From positions 1,141,314 through 1,205,313 of the forward strand of contig KL647290.1 in assembly GCA_000727475.1 (NCBI GenBank): a DNA stretch of 64,000 bases, written 5' to 3'. This DNA is from Sarcocystis neurona (lineage: Eukaryota > Apicomplexa > Conoidasida > Eucoccidiorida > Sarcocystidae). The translations under genes and the position numbers were made by a program. Below the pieces are notes generated by a model, which was given only the letters and a program-made list of their open reading frames with translations, was not told where the DNA came from and did no database searches. Positions 23,201-35,200 of the stretch are shown here, in pieces (position 1 is the first letter of the stretch; every line of letters starts with the position of its first letter).

Positions 23201-26200
23201 GCTGGACAGCAGCAGCAGGAACCAGGACAGCAGCAGCAGCCAGAACAGCAGCAGCAGCAACCAGGACAGCAGCAGCAGCATCCCCGACACCAGCAGCAGC
23301 AGCCAGAACAGCAGCAGCAACACCCGCAACAGCAGTAGCCACAGCAGCAGCAGCACTCTGAAAACGAACGGCAGCTGTAACCGCAGCAGGCACAACAGCA
23401 GCCGCAGCAGTCGCCCAAGTAATACCGGCAGCGAGGACGGCGGCGACAGCACATGTAGAACAGCAGGCACTCGACGAGCAGCAGCAGCAACAGCCACATC
23501 AAGCAAATGCAGCGGAAGAGTGCAAAGAGCAAGGAGACAGCGCTTGTCGGAGCAGAAGACGGTGCATCGTCAGCAGTAGCTGCAGCACGAAGAGTAAGTA
23601 CGCGCGTCGCAGGGAGCAGAAGGGGAAAACTGTTGCAGCAGCAGCAGCAGCTCCTCTTCTTCAGCAAAGGAGCTTCACACGGAGCAGCAGAAGCAGCTAA
23701 CCATCGCCAAAAGCGGCGTCCTTCCTTCGCTGAGAGACCGACTCGAGCGCGCGTTGTTGCGCAGCGGGTAGCAGCAGAGTGGAAGGTGCAGCTGCAGCAG
23801 CAGCCGCAGCAGGCTGCTGGAGGTGCTGCTGCTCGCACGCAGGACCACTGCCGCCGCATCTACTTGGACTCGCGTAGCTGTAAGGAAGAAGTTGCTCTTC
23901 CTTCTCCTTCCTCTGCTGGTGCTGCTGAGGAAGTTGCTTCTGCTGTTGCTGCTGATGCTGCTGCTGCGCAAGAAGCAGCTCGTCTCTCAAAGCTTCGTTT
24001 TCTTCCTGCAGCAGCGTCTTCTCTCGCTTGATTCTCTGCATGTTTAGGCTCCAACGTTCTCTGGACTGTCGCATTTCTCTCTTTTTCAGCAGCAACAAAA
24101 CCCCGCATAGCAGCGCCGCCACATGTCAGCAACAAAACGCTGCAGCAGCCCAGCAGAAGCACCGAAGGGACGAAGGCGGCAGCAAAAGCCGCAGGGCAGC
24201 AGCAGCAGCAGAGCAGCAGCAGCAGCAGCAGAGCAGCCCCCCGACAGCAGCCCGGCAAAGCAGCTGCATCCCGACTAGGCAGCAGTAGCAGCCGCAGGGA
24301 CAGAGGAGGAGCGGCATGGCAGTGACTCTTGCTTGGCCGGAACAGTCAAAACAGCAGCAGCGGCAGAAGTTGCACTCGAGCGGCCGGGGGCAGCCACAGC
24401 AGCAGAGCAGCAGCAGCAGCGGAAAGCAGAAGAGCAGAGGCAGCAGGAAGTTGAAGCAGCAACTGCTAGCAGAAGGAACGCACGGGAAGTCAGCAGGAAG
24501 AGGCTTTTCGGTGAAGAAGGAGACAGAAAGAGAGAGAGACGTTACCGCACACTACCGCACACAAGTCGGCGCGGCAGGTTTGTCGCATGCAACTTCACTG
24601 ATACTCCTTTGTGGCTCTCCCTCACACAACATGCGCCAAATGTACCGAGGGAAAGACACACAGAGACCCGCCGACATACCTGCCTATCCATGCGTACACA
24701 TACACATCTAGAGAGAGACAAGAAGAGAGATACAGAGACAAAACGAGACAGAGACAGAGAAAGAAATGGACAAAGAGAGAGACAGATAGATACACGTACA
24801 TATATATAGAAAGAGAGAGATACATATATATATATATATATATAGATATACATGTATGCACAGAGAGGAAGATACACATATACATGTATGTCTATAGTGG
24901 GGACAGAGAAAGAAAAATATAAAGATAGAGAGAAAGAAAAGGAGAAAAAGAAAGGGAGAAATAAAGACAGAGAGGCACGCATATATATATACATGTAGAG
25001 AGAGGAAGGGAGAAGCTGGGAGAGATACACACGTGTAGAGAGAGAGGGACAGAGAAAAAGAAAGTACGAAAGATACACATATATAGAGAGGCACATATGC
25101 AGAGACAGATGGATAGAAGAATATACACACGTCCACAAGTATGAATAAGGAGATACACAGAGACAGACACATACACATATATGTACGTGTGTGTACAGCT
25201 ATATATGTATTATTTCCACACATATATACACGTGTGTATAGCGATTTTGCGGAAGACGGGACGCAGAGGCACGCGCGCAGGCCCACGTCGAGAGGAAAGC
25301 ATCTTCTTCCTCGGTCACGGGCGTGTGTTGTGGACATGACTCTCGCGTTCTGCACATGGGCACCAGTCTGGGTCTCTTTCTTTTTTTGTCTCTTTTTCTC
25401 TTTTTGCTCTCTGCATATGTGTCTATCGCCTTTCTTCTATCTCCGCCTCTCTGTCTCGATATGTATGTATACGTGTGTGTGTCTATCTCTTTCGTGCTAC
25501 CTCTGCCTCTATGTTTCTCTATGCATATCTACACGTGTAGGTCCCCACACATGCGCACCAGGCTGCCTCTTCTTTTGGTCTCTCTACGCTGTCTCTCCCT
25601 CCGTGTGTGTCTCCCTCCGTGTGTCTCCCTCTCTCCGTCTCCCTCTCTCTGTCTCCTGTCTCTGTCTCCCTCCGTATCTCTTCCTCTGCGTGTCTCCCTC
25701 TGTGTGTCTCCATGTATCCCCACGCGTAGATACGCATTTGGGAGTCCTGGTGTGTCTCTCTTCTCTTTCTTCTCCGTCTCCCTTTCTGTGTGTGTGTCGC
25801 TCTCTCTGTGTATGCGGGTGTGCGTCTTGTATGAGTTTTCATCTGCATGCAGGCGGCCAGAGAAGGACGGCGTCTCCTTCCCTCGTGAGAGAGGAAGAAA
25901 CCCTCTGCATGGAGAGACGAGAACAGCACGAGACCCCCTCTGTGATGTGCTGCTCTACTACTCCCGCTGCTGCGGGGAGGGGGGCCTGGCAGAAAGTGAG
26001 AGGTTCTCAAGCGCCGCGGGTGAAGAGGTTTACGAGAGGAAGACAGAGAGGGGCGGGGAGAAAGGAACAGAGAGACAGAGAGGAGGGTAGACCGGAAGGA
26101 AGGCGCGAAAAGAGGAGCAGCACAGCAGCAGCGGGACGGGGAGAGTCTTGAAAGAGTCGAAGAAGCTCGAAAGACGGAGAAGACCGTGGGACAGAAACGA

Positions 26201-29200
26201 AGAGAAGAGAGCCAGACAGACAGATAAAAGAGAAAGAGAGAGACATAGAGGAGACCAACCACATGCATATATAGGTGCGTATTTGAAGCGTGAAGCTGCA
26301 CATGCAGAGACGTATGCGTGTTGCAGGTGTATCTGCTGCTAAGGTATGAACACAAATATATGTACGTGTGTGTGTGTGTGTATGTGCATGAGTATAAAAA
26401 GACGTATATATGGACGTATGTATTGATGGAGTAAAATATAAATATACGCATATGCATTTGTGTATGGGTAGGTAGAATCATATAGGTATGGCGTGCGTGC
26501 CTATTGTTGACGCTTGCAGACATATATATGGACGTGTGTATGGATATATATAATTGTAGACGTATGTTTGTGCATATAAAAATATCTGTAGAAATATATT
26601 CGTATTCCATATGTACCTAATATTAACGCATTTATATATATATACACGTGCATATATATATGTGTTTATACGAGTGCGTGTGCGTGTATATATGTACGTA
26701 TGCATGCAGATATATATATGTATGTACGTATACGTATATACACGTATATATACGTATGTGTATGTATATGTAGGTAGCGTGCGAATCCGTGTCCCGGGAG
26801 CGTGAAGCTACATATATATATATATATGTATATGTGACCACAAAGGTGTTTCGATCCGTGTTGCCACGTGGACAAATACAAAAGCTACATGTATATTATG
26901 TAGTATTTTTCCACTTTTTCGTGTCAACACACGCATCACCTCCACGCAACGACGTTGGTGAGAGATATGCAGCACTGTCAAATTGCCGACAGCCGGAGAT
27001 GGGGACATGGGAAGGAGGGCAGTCCTACCTCTAGGTCCGCAATGCGCTGCTGCAGTTGCCGTTGCCGGTCGTGTTGCTCCTGTTGCTGCTGCAGCGCCAT
27101 TCGGTGCCGTTCTCTCTCCTCTGCAACAGCAGCAAGACGCAGCACGGCAGCAAGGAAGCGTCTACGCTGCTGCTGCTGCTTGTCCGCAGCTGCCGCTGCT
27201 GCCCTGGTTGCTGCTTGTGCCGCTACTGGTGCAATCTGCGCTGCTGCCGCTGCTCCCGCCTGCGTTGCTGCTGCTGCTGGGGCCTGCGTTGCTGCGGCTG
27301 CAACTGTTTTGCAGCTGACGCTTCTTGTGCTGCTGTTGAGCGCGCCCTGCTGCCGCTCGTGGACTGCTGTGATTGTTAAGAAGACACGGGCCAGTCTCAC
27401 GTGCACAGAAATGAGAGAAGTGCAGCAACTTCGACGCACCAAGAACTCGTGTCCAGCAGTAGGACAGCAGCGCAAAGAGGGGACGGAAGGAAGAGGAAGA
27501 GGAGAGAAAAAAAGCGGCAACAACCGCAGCACCAGCAGCAGAGAAGGGAAACAGGGAAGAGAAGAAGTACGGAAGCAGCAGCAGGTGCTGGTGGTGGTGG
27601 AGCAGCATGTCAGAAAGAAGAGAAGCTCGCAACAGCAGTAGAGAACGGTTCAGCAGAGACAGCAGTAGCAGCAGACGGAAAGAAGCGTCAGCAGGTAGGG
27701 AGAAACAGCAACGGCAAAAGCAGACGCAATGCAAAAGTAGAAGAGAACAAGAAGAAGAAGATGCCCAAGAGGAAGCGAGAAGATGAAGAAGACGAAGTAG
27801 AGAAAGAGTCACATGGTGGCGGCTGCAGCAGAAGTGTCGCAGCGACAGAATTGCCGCAGCAGTATCAGAAGCGTCGCAGCAGTATCAGAAGCGTCGCAGC
27901 AGCAGCAGAAGCGTCGCAGAAGCAGCAGCGGCGTATTAGAAGAGAAGAGTTCGTGGGGTCCCCTCGTAGCGTAGAGGCAGCAGCAGAAGCAGAGGAAGAT
28001 CGGGTCCCCGAAGAAGACAAAGAAGCAAAGATGAAGAATGGCACGAAGAAGAAGGGAAAAACGCAGGAGAATTTGTCTCCTCACTATCAATGCGACTTTT
28101 CTCTCGAAGCAGCTGCTGGCGAGCAACTTCTAGCTCTTTCCACGCCTGCTGCCGTTCGTCTTCCGTTCCTTGACGCAGCTTCACTACACCACAGCAGCAG
28201 CAAAAGCAGCAGCAGCAGCAGCCAAAACATGAACAGTCCACCGGCAACAAGAGCACTTCAGCAGCAGCACTTGCATATCGTCAGTAGGAACAGCAACAGC
28301 AGCAGCAGCGACAGCAACGTCCGGCGCAGCAGTGGATGGAAGCGTCACCGTCACAGCGAAGAAGGTTGCAGCAGTAATATTGAAAGTAGTGCATGCAGCA
28401 CTTCTGCCTCTCCACGAACCTGCCGCAGTGGGGGTGGCTTCTTCGCAGCAGACACAGCAGCAAACGAAGCGACACACGAGCTACAGCGCAGCGGCATCAA
28501 GAAGAAGAAGAATCGACTAAGTCGTAGCTGCAGCAGCAACAGCACGTCCAACTGCAGCAAGAGCAGCAGCCAAATAACTGCAGCGCCACCTCTACCAGCA
28601 GTAGCAGCAGCGCCGGCTCCACCACCTCCAGCAGGACGCTATATGTTCAAGTGACACCAGCAGCGGTCCACACGGTCGCAGCAGCAGGGGCGACACATGG
28701 GAAGAGCAGCAGCAGCAGGAGAGAATGCGAGCAGCAGGGGCAGCAAAATGACGTCCATTTCCAGCGGCGACAGCTAGACCAGGGCGCCCAGACCGCCGCA
28801 GCAGCAGCAGCAGGCGAGGCGCGAACTCGACGCTACAGCAGCAGCAGCACATGAGGAGCCGGCAACGAACGGCGGCAGGAGACAGCCAAGAGGTGAAGAG
28901 ACAAGTGCAGCGGAAATGCAAACATTCAAAACTTCTGTTCGCCTGTCGCGCTGCTGTTGCCGCGCCGCATCAGACGGGCGATAGCTTGTCGTTCATCTAG
29001 CCGTGGACGTGCAGCGGCAGAACAAGAGATTCCACAACAGCAACAGTAACAAGTGGAGCACGCGACAGAGACATCGGGAGGCAGAAGCAATTGCAGCAGC
29101 TGCAGAGATTAGTGCGACGCGACGGGAGAAGCTTCAGCAGCAGAGGCGAACGTCAGCAGCAGAGGCGAACGCCAGCAGCAGAGGCGAACGTCAGCAGCAA

Positions 29201-32200
29201 GGGCGAACGTCAGCAGCAGAGGCGAACGTCAGCAGCAGAGGCGAACGTCAGCAGCAGAGGTGAACGTCAGCAGCAGAGGCGACCTTAAGCAGAAGAAGCG
29301 AATTTCGAGGAGGAGAAGCAAATTTCAGCAGCAGAGGCGCACTCTTCAGCAGAGGCAGCGCACACAGAGTTGAGCGCTGCAGCAGAACGCTCGAGAACAG
29401 TGCAAGAGTCACAGGTGCATGCAGCAGCACAGAGGCTTCACTAGAAATTGAGAAGATGAGGAAACGAAGCAGTGGCCGCCGCAGCAGCAAACAAGGTAGC
29501 AAGACAAGCAGCAGCAGCAGTAGTAGGAAAGCTGTTGTTTTGGGCACGCCGGCGCAGCAGCAATGCGACTGGGCAGTTGACGTGGCGTAATTCTCGGGAA
29601 GCAGGAGCAGCCGAAGCAGCAGCAGCAGCAGAGGCGCCGGGCAGCGCCGCGCTGCGGAACTGCACACCGTCACTACGAGACGCAGGTGCAGCAGAAGAAG
29701 CAAAGAGAGGGAAACAGGAGTGCAAGCGAGAGACTTGCTGCAGTCGAAAAAAGAGTTAATTTGGAGGAATCACCCAGAGACCAGCAGCAGAAGAATATGA
29801 GGGAAGCGGCGCGATTCACAGAGCTGCTGCGCCACAAGACTGTCCAACGAAGAAACAGCAAAGCGAGCTGCAATACAGCGGTGCGTGAATCCCGCGCGAC
29901 AGGCGTCAGAGACAGAAGTGGAACTGTAGCAGCAGCAGGACTCTCTGCTGCTGGAGCCGCAGTCTTTTTGTTTCAACAGCAGCAGCAGGCGCGGCAGCAG
30001 TTGCGAGAGTGGAGAAAATTTTGTGCGTAAAAGTAGTTTACGTCTCTCGGCAGCAACTTCGGAGCGCTGGCGCTCAAGTTCTGCAGATATTCGCTTGAGA
30101 CGCGCCTCGCCATCCCGCAGTCTGGGGTGTACAGACATCACAACGCATGCAGCAAAAGCACCAACAACAAGTGCAGCAAAAGCAACGGCAGCAGGTGCAG
30201 TAAATCAGCAGCACCAGGTGCAGTAAGAGCAGCAGCACCAGGTGCAGCAAGAGCAGCAGCAGCAGGTGCAGCAAGAGCAGCAGCTGCAAGTGTAGCAGAA
30301 GTAGCGGCAGAGCAGCGTTAAAAAACTGCACGACGGAGAGAGCAGCAGGAGAGAGCAGCAGCAGCAGCAACCGATGCAGACGCAGACGTCGCCTAGGAGC
30401 AGCAGCAGCAGCAGTAGGCAGAATACAAAACGAAAGAGCAGCACCACCAAAGGCAGAGGCAGCCTACGGGCAGAAGCTGCAGCAGCAGCAAAAACAGTAG
30501 CAGCGGCAAGGTCGCAGAAAAGAGCAGGAGCAGCAAGAAAGGCAGAGAGAGAAAAGACGAAGCGAGTTGCGTGCAGCACGGAGAAGGACAACTTGACAAA
30601 TGCTTCAGCATGCGCACGCGACTCTCTGAAAAATCGCCGGCAAGGAGCAGCAGTAGCAGCTACTGGAACTTCTCTGATCTGCCGCAAACCGACAGCACCA
30701 GCAGATGAAACGGGCCGTTGCTTTCGAAAGCAGCGGCAGAGGCACCCATTCCTCGGCAGGCGCACAGCACGGGAGCAGCAGCGACGTGTGCAAAACGTCC
30801 CTCAGGTGCAGCAGCAGCAGCAGCTGCAGCACCTCAAGCAGCAGTATCGTCCTGCAGCAGGTGCAGCAGCAGTGCCAGCAGCGCCAACAGGCGCAGCTGA
30901 CGCAGCAGCAGCAGCAGAATAGCAGCAGCACCGGTCGCTGAGCAGCTGCTGCCTGTGTTGCTGTGGAGGCAGCATCTTTCCCGAGCAGACGAGGAGCTGT
31001 TTTCCACGCAGCATCACTCAGCAGCGACGAAGGAGGGGCACGAGACGCTATAACAGCAGCGGCAGCAACACGCAAGCAAACCCCACGCTTGCAAGGCGCA
31101 GGAGTGATCAGCCTACGTGAAAATTCAAATTTTTGTGTGGGTATATACACGTGTAAACCTGTGCATGCATTACCTATGTACGCGCATATATATATATATG
31201 TATACTTATGTAAAGACCTTTCACTGCAGCAGAGCCAGATCCAGCATCTGGTGCAGCAGAACGGCGGGGAAGCAGCAGCTACAGCAGGAGAAATCCCCCG
31301 TACATGTTGGCTTGCAGCTACGCTTGTTCTACTGACATGGTGCAGCAGGAGGCGGACAAACTGCTGCAGTAGCAGCAGCCCGAGGTGGCGGACGCAGCAA
31401 CAGGAGTTCGCATTTTGTCGCTGCAGCAGCAGCAGCAGAACTTCGCAGCAGTCGACGCGGAGCTGGACGTATGTGGAGGAGAGCGGCAGGTGAGGCAAAA
31501 CGCAGGTTACGCTGCTGCTGCTGTACTTACCTTTGCAGCTGCATGCGAAGCAGCTCCATCTTGCTTTCCAGCAGCTCTCTTGGGGCGTGAAGCTGCTCCT
31601 CCTTCTGAGGACTGTCTGCTTCTACAAACTTTTGCTGCTGCGCCTGCTGCTGCAGTTCTTTCGGCTGCTCGGACGGAAGCAGGACGTCGAAGGCGTGCTG
31701 CAGCACGTCCTGCTGCTGCTCCAGAAGCTGCTGCTGCTCCGTAGGTGGCTCCCAGTGGCATTGGGGCGGCTGCTGCTGCTTCTGCTGTTGCAGGTCGTCC
31801 TGCCTCTTTTGCGTTTGCTGCTGCTGCTGCTGACGCTGCAGGACGAAGGAGGACGCGCCGTCCAGGCTGCTGCAGGTGCTTTCTCTTCGCCAGAAAGGGG
31901 CAGCGCTGCTGCTGCTGCATTTTCGGCTCCACACGGTGCTGCTGCTGCTGTTGACGTGAAGCAGCGAGGAAGTTGCCGTCGGCCCTGCCTGCTGCAGCAG
32001 ATTCCTCCGGCCTCCCGCTGCGTCGCTGCCTCTGCTCAGCAGCAATTCGTCCCTCGTCGACAGCACTTCCATATATCCGTCCTCTTCTCCTTCCGCTTCT
32101 TTTCTTGTGGTGCAGTCTTGTTCATACCCTCGCTTGAGTTCTGCCTCTGCCGCTGCTTCACCTTGGCGAGAAACCAGGAACTGCCGGCTGCAGCGCAGGT

Positions 32201-35200
32201 GCTGCTCTTCAGCAGCGCCGACGAATTCCTGGGAGTAGAGAACTCCGGAGTCATGTTCGCAGAAGTCTTTCTTTCCACATTCCTGCTGCTGCTGCTGGTG
32301 CCTCTGCTGTTCCCCTGCTGCTGCTCTACGCACCTGCTGGAGCTGGACTTCATCTTTCACAACCTCCTCTGTCTGCTGCTGCTCCTCGTCCTCTACTACT
32401 ACTACTACGTTCGCGTCGCTCTGTCGGTGCTGCTGTGTATCCTCCTCCACCTCCTCGTCGTCGTCGCTGTCGCTAGGGCTGCCTCGAGGAAGTTGTCGGC
32501 TGCTGCTGCTGCTGCCGCTGCGTCTGCCTATGCGACCGCTGCTTTTGAAAGTGTTTCTGTCTCGCGTCCTGCTGCTGGCTCTAGGGGAACTCGGGCAGTT
32601 CCCTGCGCTGACGGCGCTTCCGCTGTTGCTGCCGTTCTTCTTGCTGCTGCTCTTCTTGCTGCCGTCGTTGCCGCTGCTGCCGCTGCTCGACGCGTTGCAG
32701 GGACTGCCGCTGAGGCGCCGCGCATGCCGCTCAGCGGAAACCAGCGAGAAAGAATCATGCGGCGGCTTCTCCTGCGGCACCTGAGCAGGAGGAGCAGCAG
32801 CAGCAAGAGCAGGACCCGCTGCGACGTTGGAGGCCGAGGGACGCGGAAACGAGAAGGCCCCGCTGCTGCTGTAGCGCAATCGAGGGGACTGCCTGTCTCT
32901 GTCTCTGCTTTGACCGAAAGACCTTTGCGGTGTGTCGTCTATTCTTTGCTGCAGCTGTTCCTCCTCCTCCTCGTCGGCGTCCTCTTCCGTCTCTGCTGCC
33001 GCTGCGTCTGAGGCCACGGCAACGGGAAGAGAACAAGGGCCAGGCCTTTGCTCTCGCTCCTCTGCCTCTGTCTGTGCTTCAGCGATGTCCCGTCCTGCAG
33101 CCGGCCGCCGTCCTCTGCACACATAAGCTGCAACTGGTGCGCAAGCTTGTGCGGCTCCTGCTGCGGCTGTCGCTGCATGCGTGTCGCTACTAGAAGTATA
33201 GAGCGGCGCAGGGAGATGCGCCTCGCTGCGCTGCTGCTGAACACCTGGCGACATCCGTGCTCCTTCGGCTGGGATCTGCGGCTCTTCAGCTGCTATCACT
33301 GCTGCTGCAGCCGCGTGTCCATCCGGGAAAAGAGCAGGTGCTGCGAGGGCTTCCTCTTGCTCCCGCGGAAAGCGCCGAGGAGCAGTAGCAGTGCCAGCGT
33401 GAGTACTGCTGCAGTATCTGCTGCTGCGGTGCATAGTGCCGCTCCTGCTGGGATCCTTCCCGTAGATCGCGTCGAGTTTCTGCATTCCGTCGACGTATTG
33501 GTGCTGCTGCTGTCGTTCCTCCTCTTCCTCCTCCTCCGGTGCAAGATCAACAATACACGTACGGTCTACCTCTCCTTCAGTAACTTTGTTTTCCGCGTCG
33601 TCCCAGAATTCCTCACCCACCTGCAAGAGTTGTCCCTGCTGCTGCTGCTGACGCAGCAGGAGCAACCGCTGATGTTGTAGCGGCTGCCCGTCCTGCACTT
33701 GCCGCCCTTCCTGCGGGTACGTTACCTGCTGCTGCTGCCCTTGTACCTGCTGCTGCTGTTGCTGTTGCAGTTGCTGCTGTTGCTGTTGCTGAAGCTGTAA
33801 CAGCTTCTTCCGACGGCGTTCCTGCAGCTGCTCTCTCTCGCGACGGAGAGCCTGCTGAAGCAGCTCTTCGAAGTTTGCGGCCTGGTGTGTTCCTACTGGC
33901 AGTTCATCAATATCGACCGGAGGCTGCTGCTGCTGCTGCTCTTCTCCCCGTTGCAGCTGCTGCTCGATATCCGGAGGCGCCCGCAGGGGAGGAGATGGCG
34001 GCAGCACCGGCGGGGGAGGGTGGTTGCTCCACCATTCTAACGGGCTTCCCACCACTGCAGCCGACCTTCCTCCTCGCGCTGCTGCTTCGCCTCCTGGCTT
34101 TCCTGTTGCTGCTGCAGCTGCTGCCCCGGTTTCGCCGCTCCTGGTGCTGCTGCTGCTAGCTGCTGCAGCACCTTGACGCGTTGTTGCATCTGAGGAGCAG
34201 CGCCGAGCACAGTTGTGGGCGGCAGCGGCAGGTACGCCTCCTGCACGCTGCTTCGGACAATGGCTGAGGCTGTTCTCTCGAATGTCCGCGTCACCGCATG
34301 CAGCCGTTGCTGCTCCTGCAGCACCCACAGACGCAGCCTGTCGCTGTCCCTGCTCGGCTCGCATCCATGGTGCTGCAGCGGCAGCAGCAGCACCAGTTCC
34401 ACAAAAGCTGCCGCTGCTGCTGGTTCGGTGTTCAGCGGCACAGCGCATCTCGTTGCTGCATGCTGCCTGCTGAGCATGGCCGTCCCTGGTGGAAGTTGCT
34501 CCACCAGCAGTGCAGCCAGCAGCAGAAGACCCGGCTCCAAAACGTCCCCCCGCAGCAGCAACGGCAGGAGCAGCACCCACAGGGGGAAATGCAGGACAAT
34601 GCATAGCAGGGGGATGAGGAGCAGCAGCAGCAGCACAGAAGAGAGAGGGACCGATTTCTCCTCCTCCGCCTCCTCGGTAGGCAGTGCAAAGCGCTTCCTC
34701 GTCAGCACTCGTATGTAGCAAGCGACGACGCTGGTGCTGCCGCTGCATCTGCAAGGTCAGCTGCTGCTGCTGCTGTGACTGCTGTTGCTCCTGCAGCAGC
34801 TGCTGCTGCGACTCCTGCTCTAACGTCGGCTCTTGCTGCTCCTGCAACTGCAGCTGCTGGTGCTGCGCCTCCTCCCGCGGGAGTGGGTGCTGCCTCAGAG
34901 GCACCTGCTGTTGCTGCTGCTGCAGCCGGGTCGGTGACTGGCGCTGCTGCTGCTGCTGCGGCAGGTGCTGGTATTGTCGCTGGGGCTGCTGTTGCAGCAG
35001 TTGCTGCTGCTGCTGCTTCGCTCGCACCTGGGACGGCCTCGCCTTGTTGCTCACCTCACTTTGCACACCCTGCTGGTGGCCGTGTTGCTTGTAGTGACTC
35101 AGTCGCCCGCGGGTGTTGCTTCTGCTGCTGCTGTTGCTGTTGCTGCTGCTGTTGCTGCCTGACAAAGACAGCAGCGTGTTGCGCGGCCGCGGCGGCGCCC

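Larger units (their letters stand above)
27401..31470. repeat. CAG-rich blocks (plus strand), introns 1-3
   Basis: About 4 kb of intermittent CAG/GCA/AGC on the plus strand, interrupted by exons 2 and 3 of the minus-strand gene. It gives several plus-strand frames of Gln/Ala/Ser/Arg. The frames near 29686-30030 and 30374-30922 are the most protein-like, so a plus-strand gene here cannot be fully excluded. Confidence 0.55.

Noticed and set aside
27401..28654. Plus-strand open frame of ~417 codons
   Set aside because: Triplet-driven Ser/Arg/Lys/Gln composition. The minus strand inside it carries a clear coiled-coil exon (28183-28085) with good splice sites in phase with its neighbours.
31533..33011. 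Plus-strand open frame of 492 codons opposite exon 1
   Set aside because: Leu/Cys/Val runs from CTG triplets, antisense to a longer Gln/Ala/Ser frame that ends in a strong splice donor.
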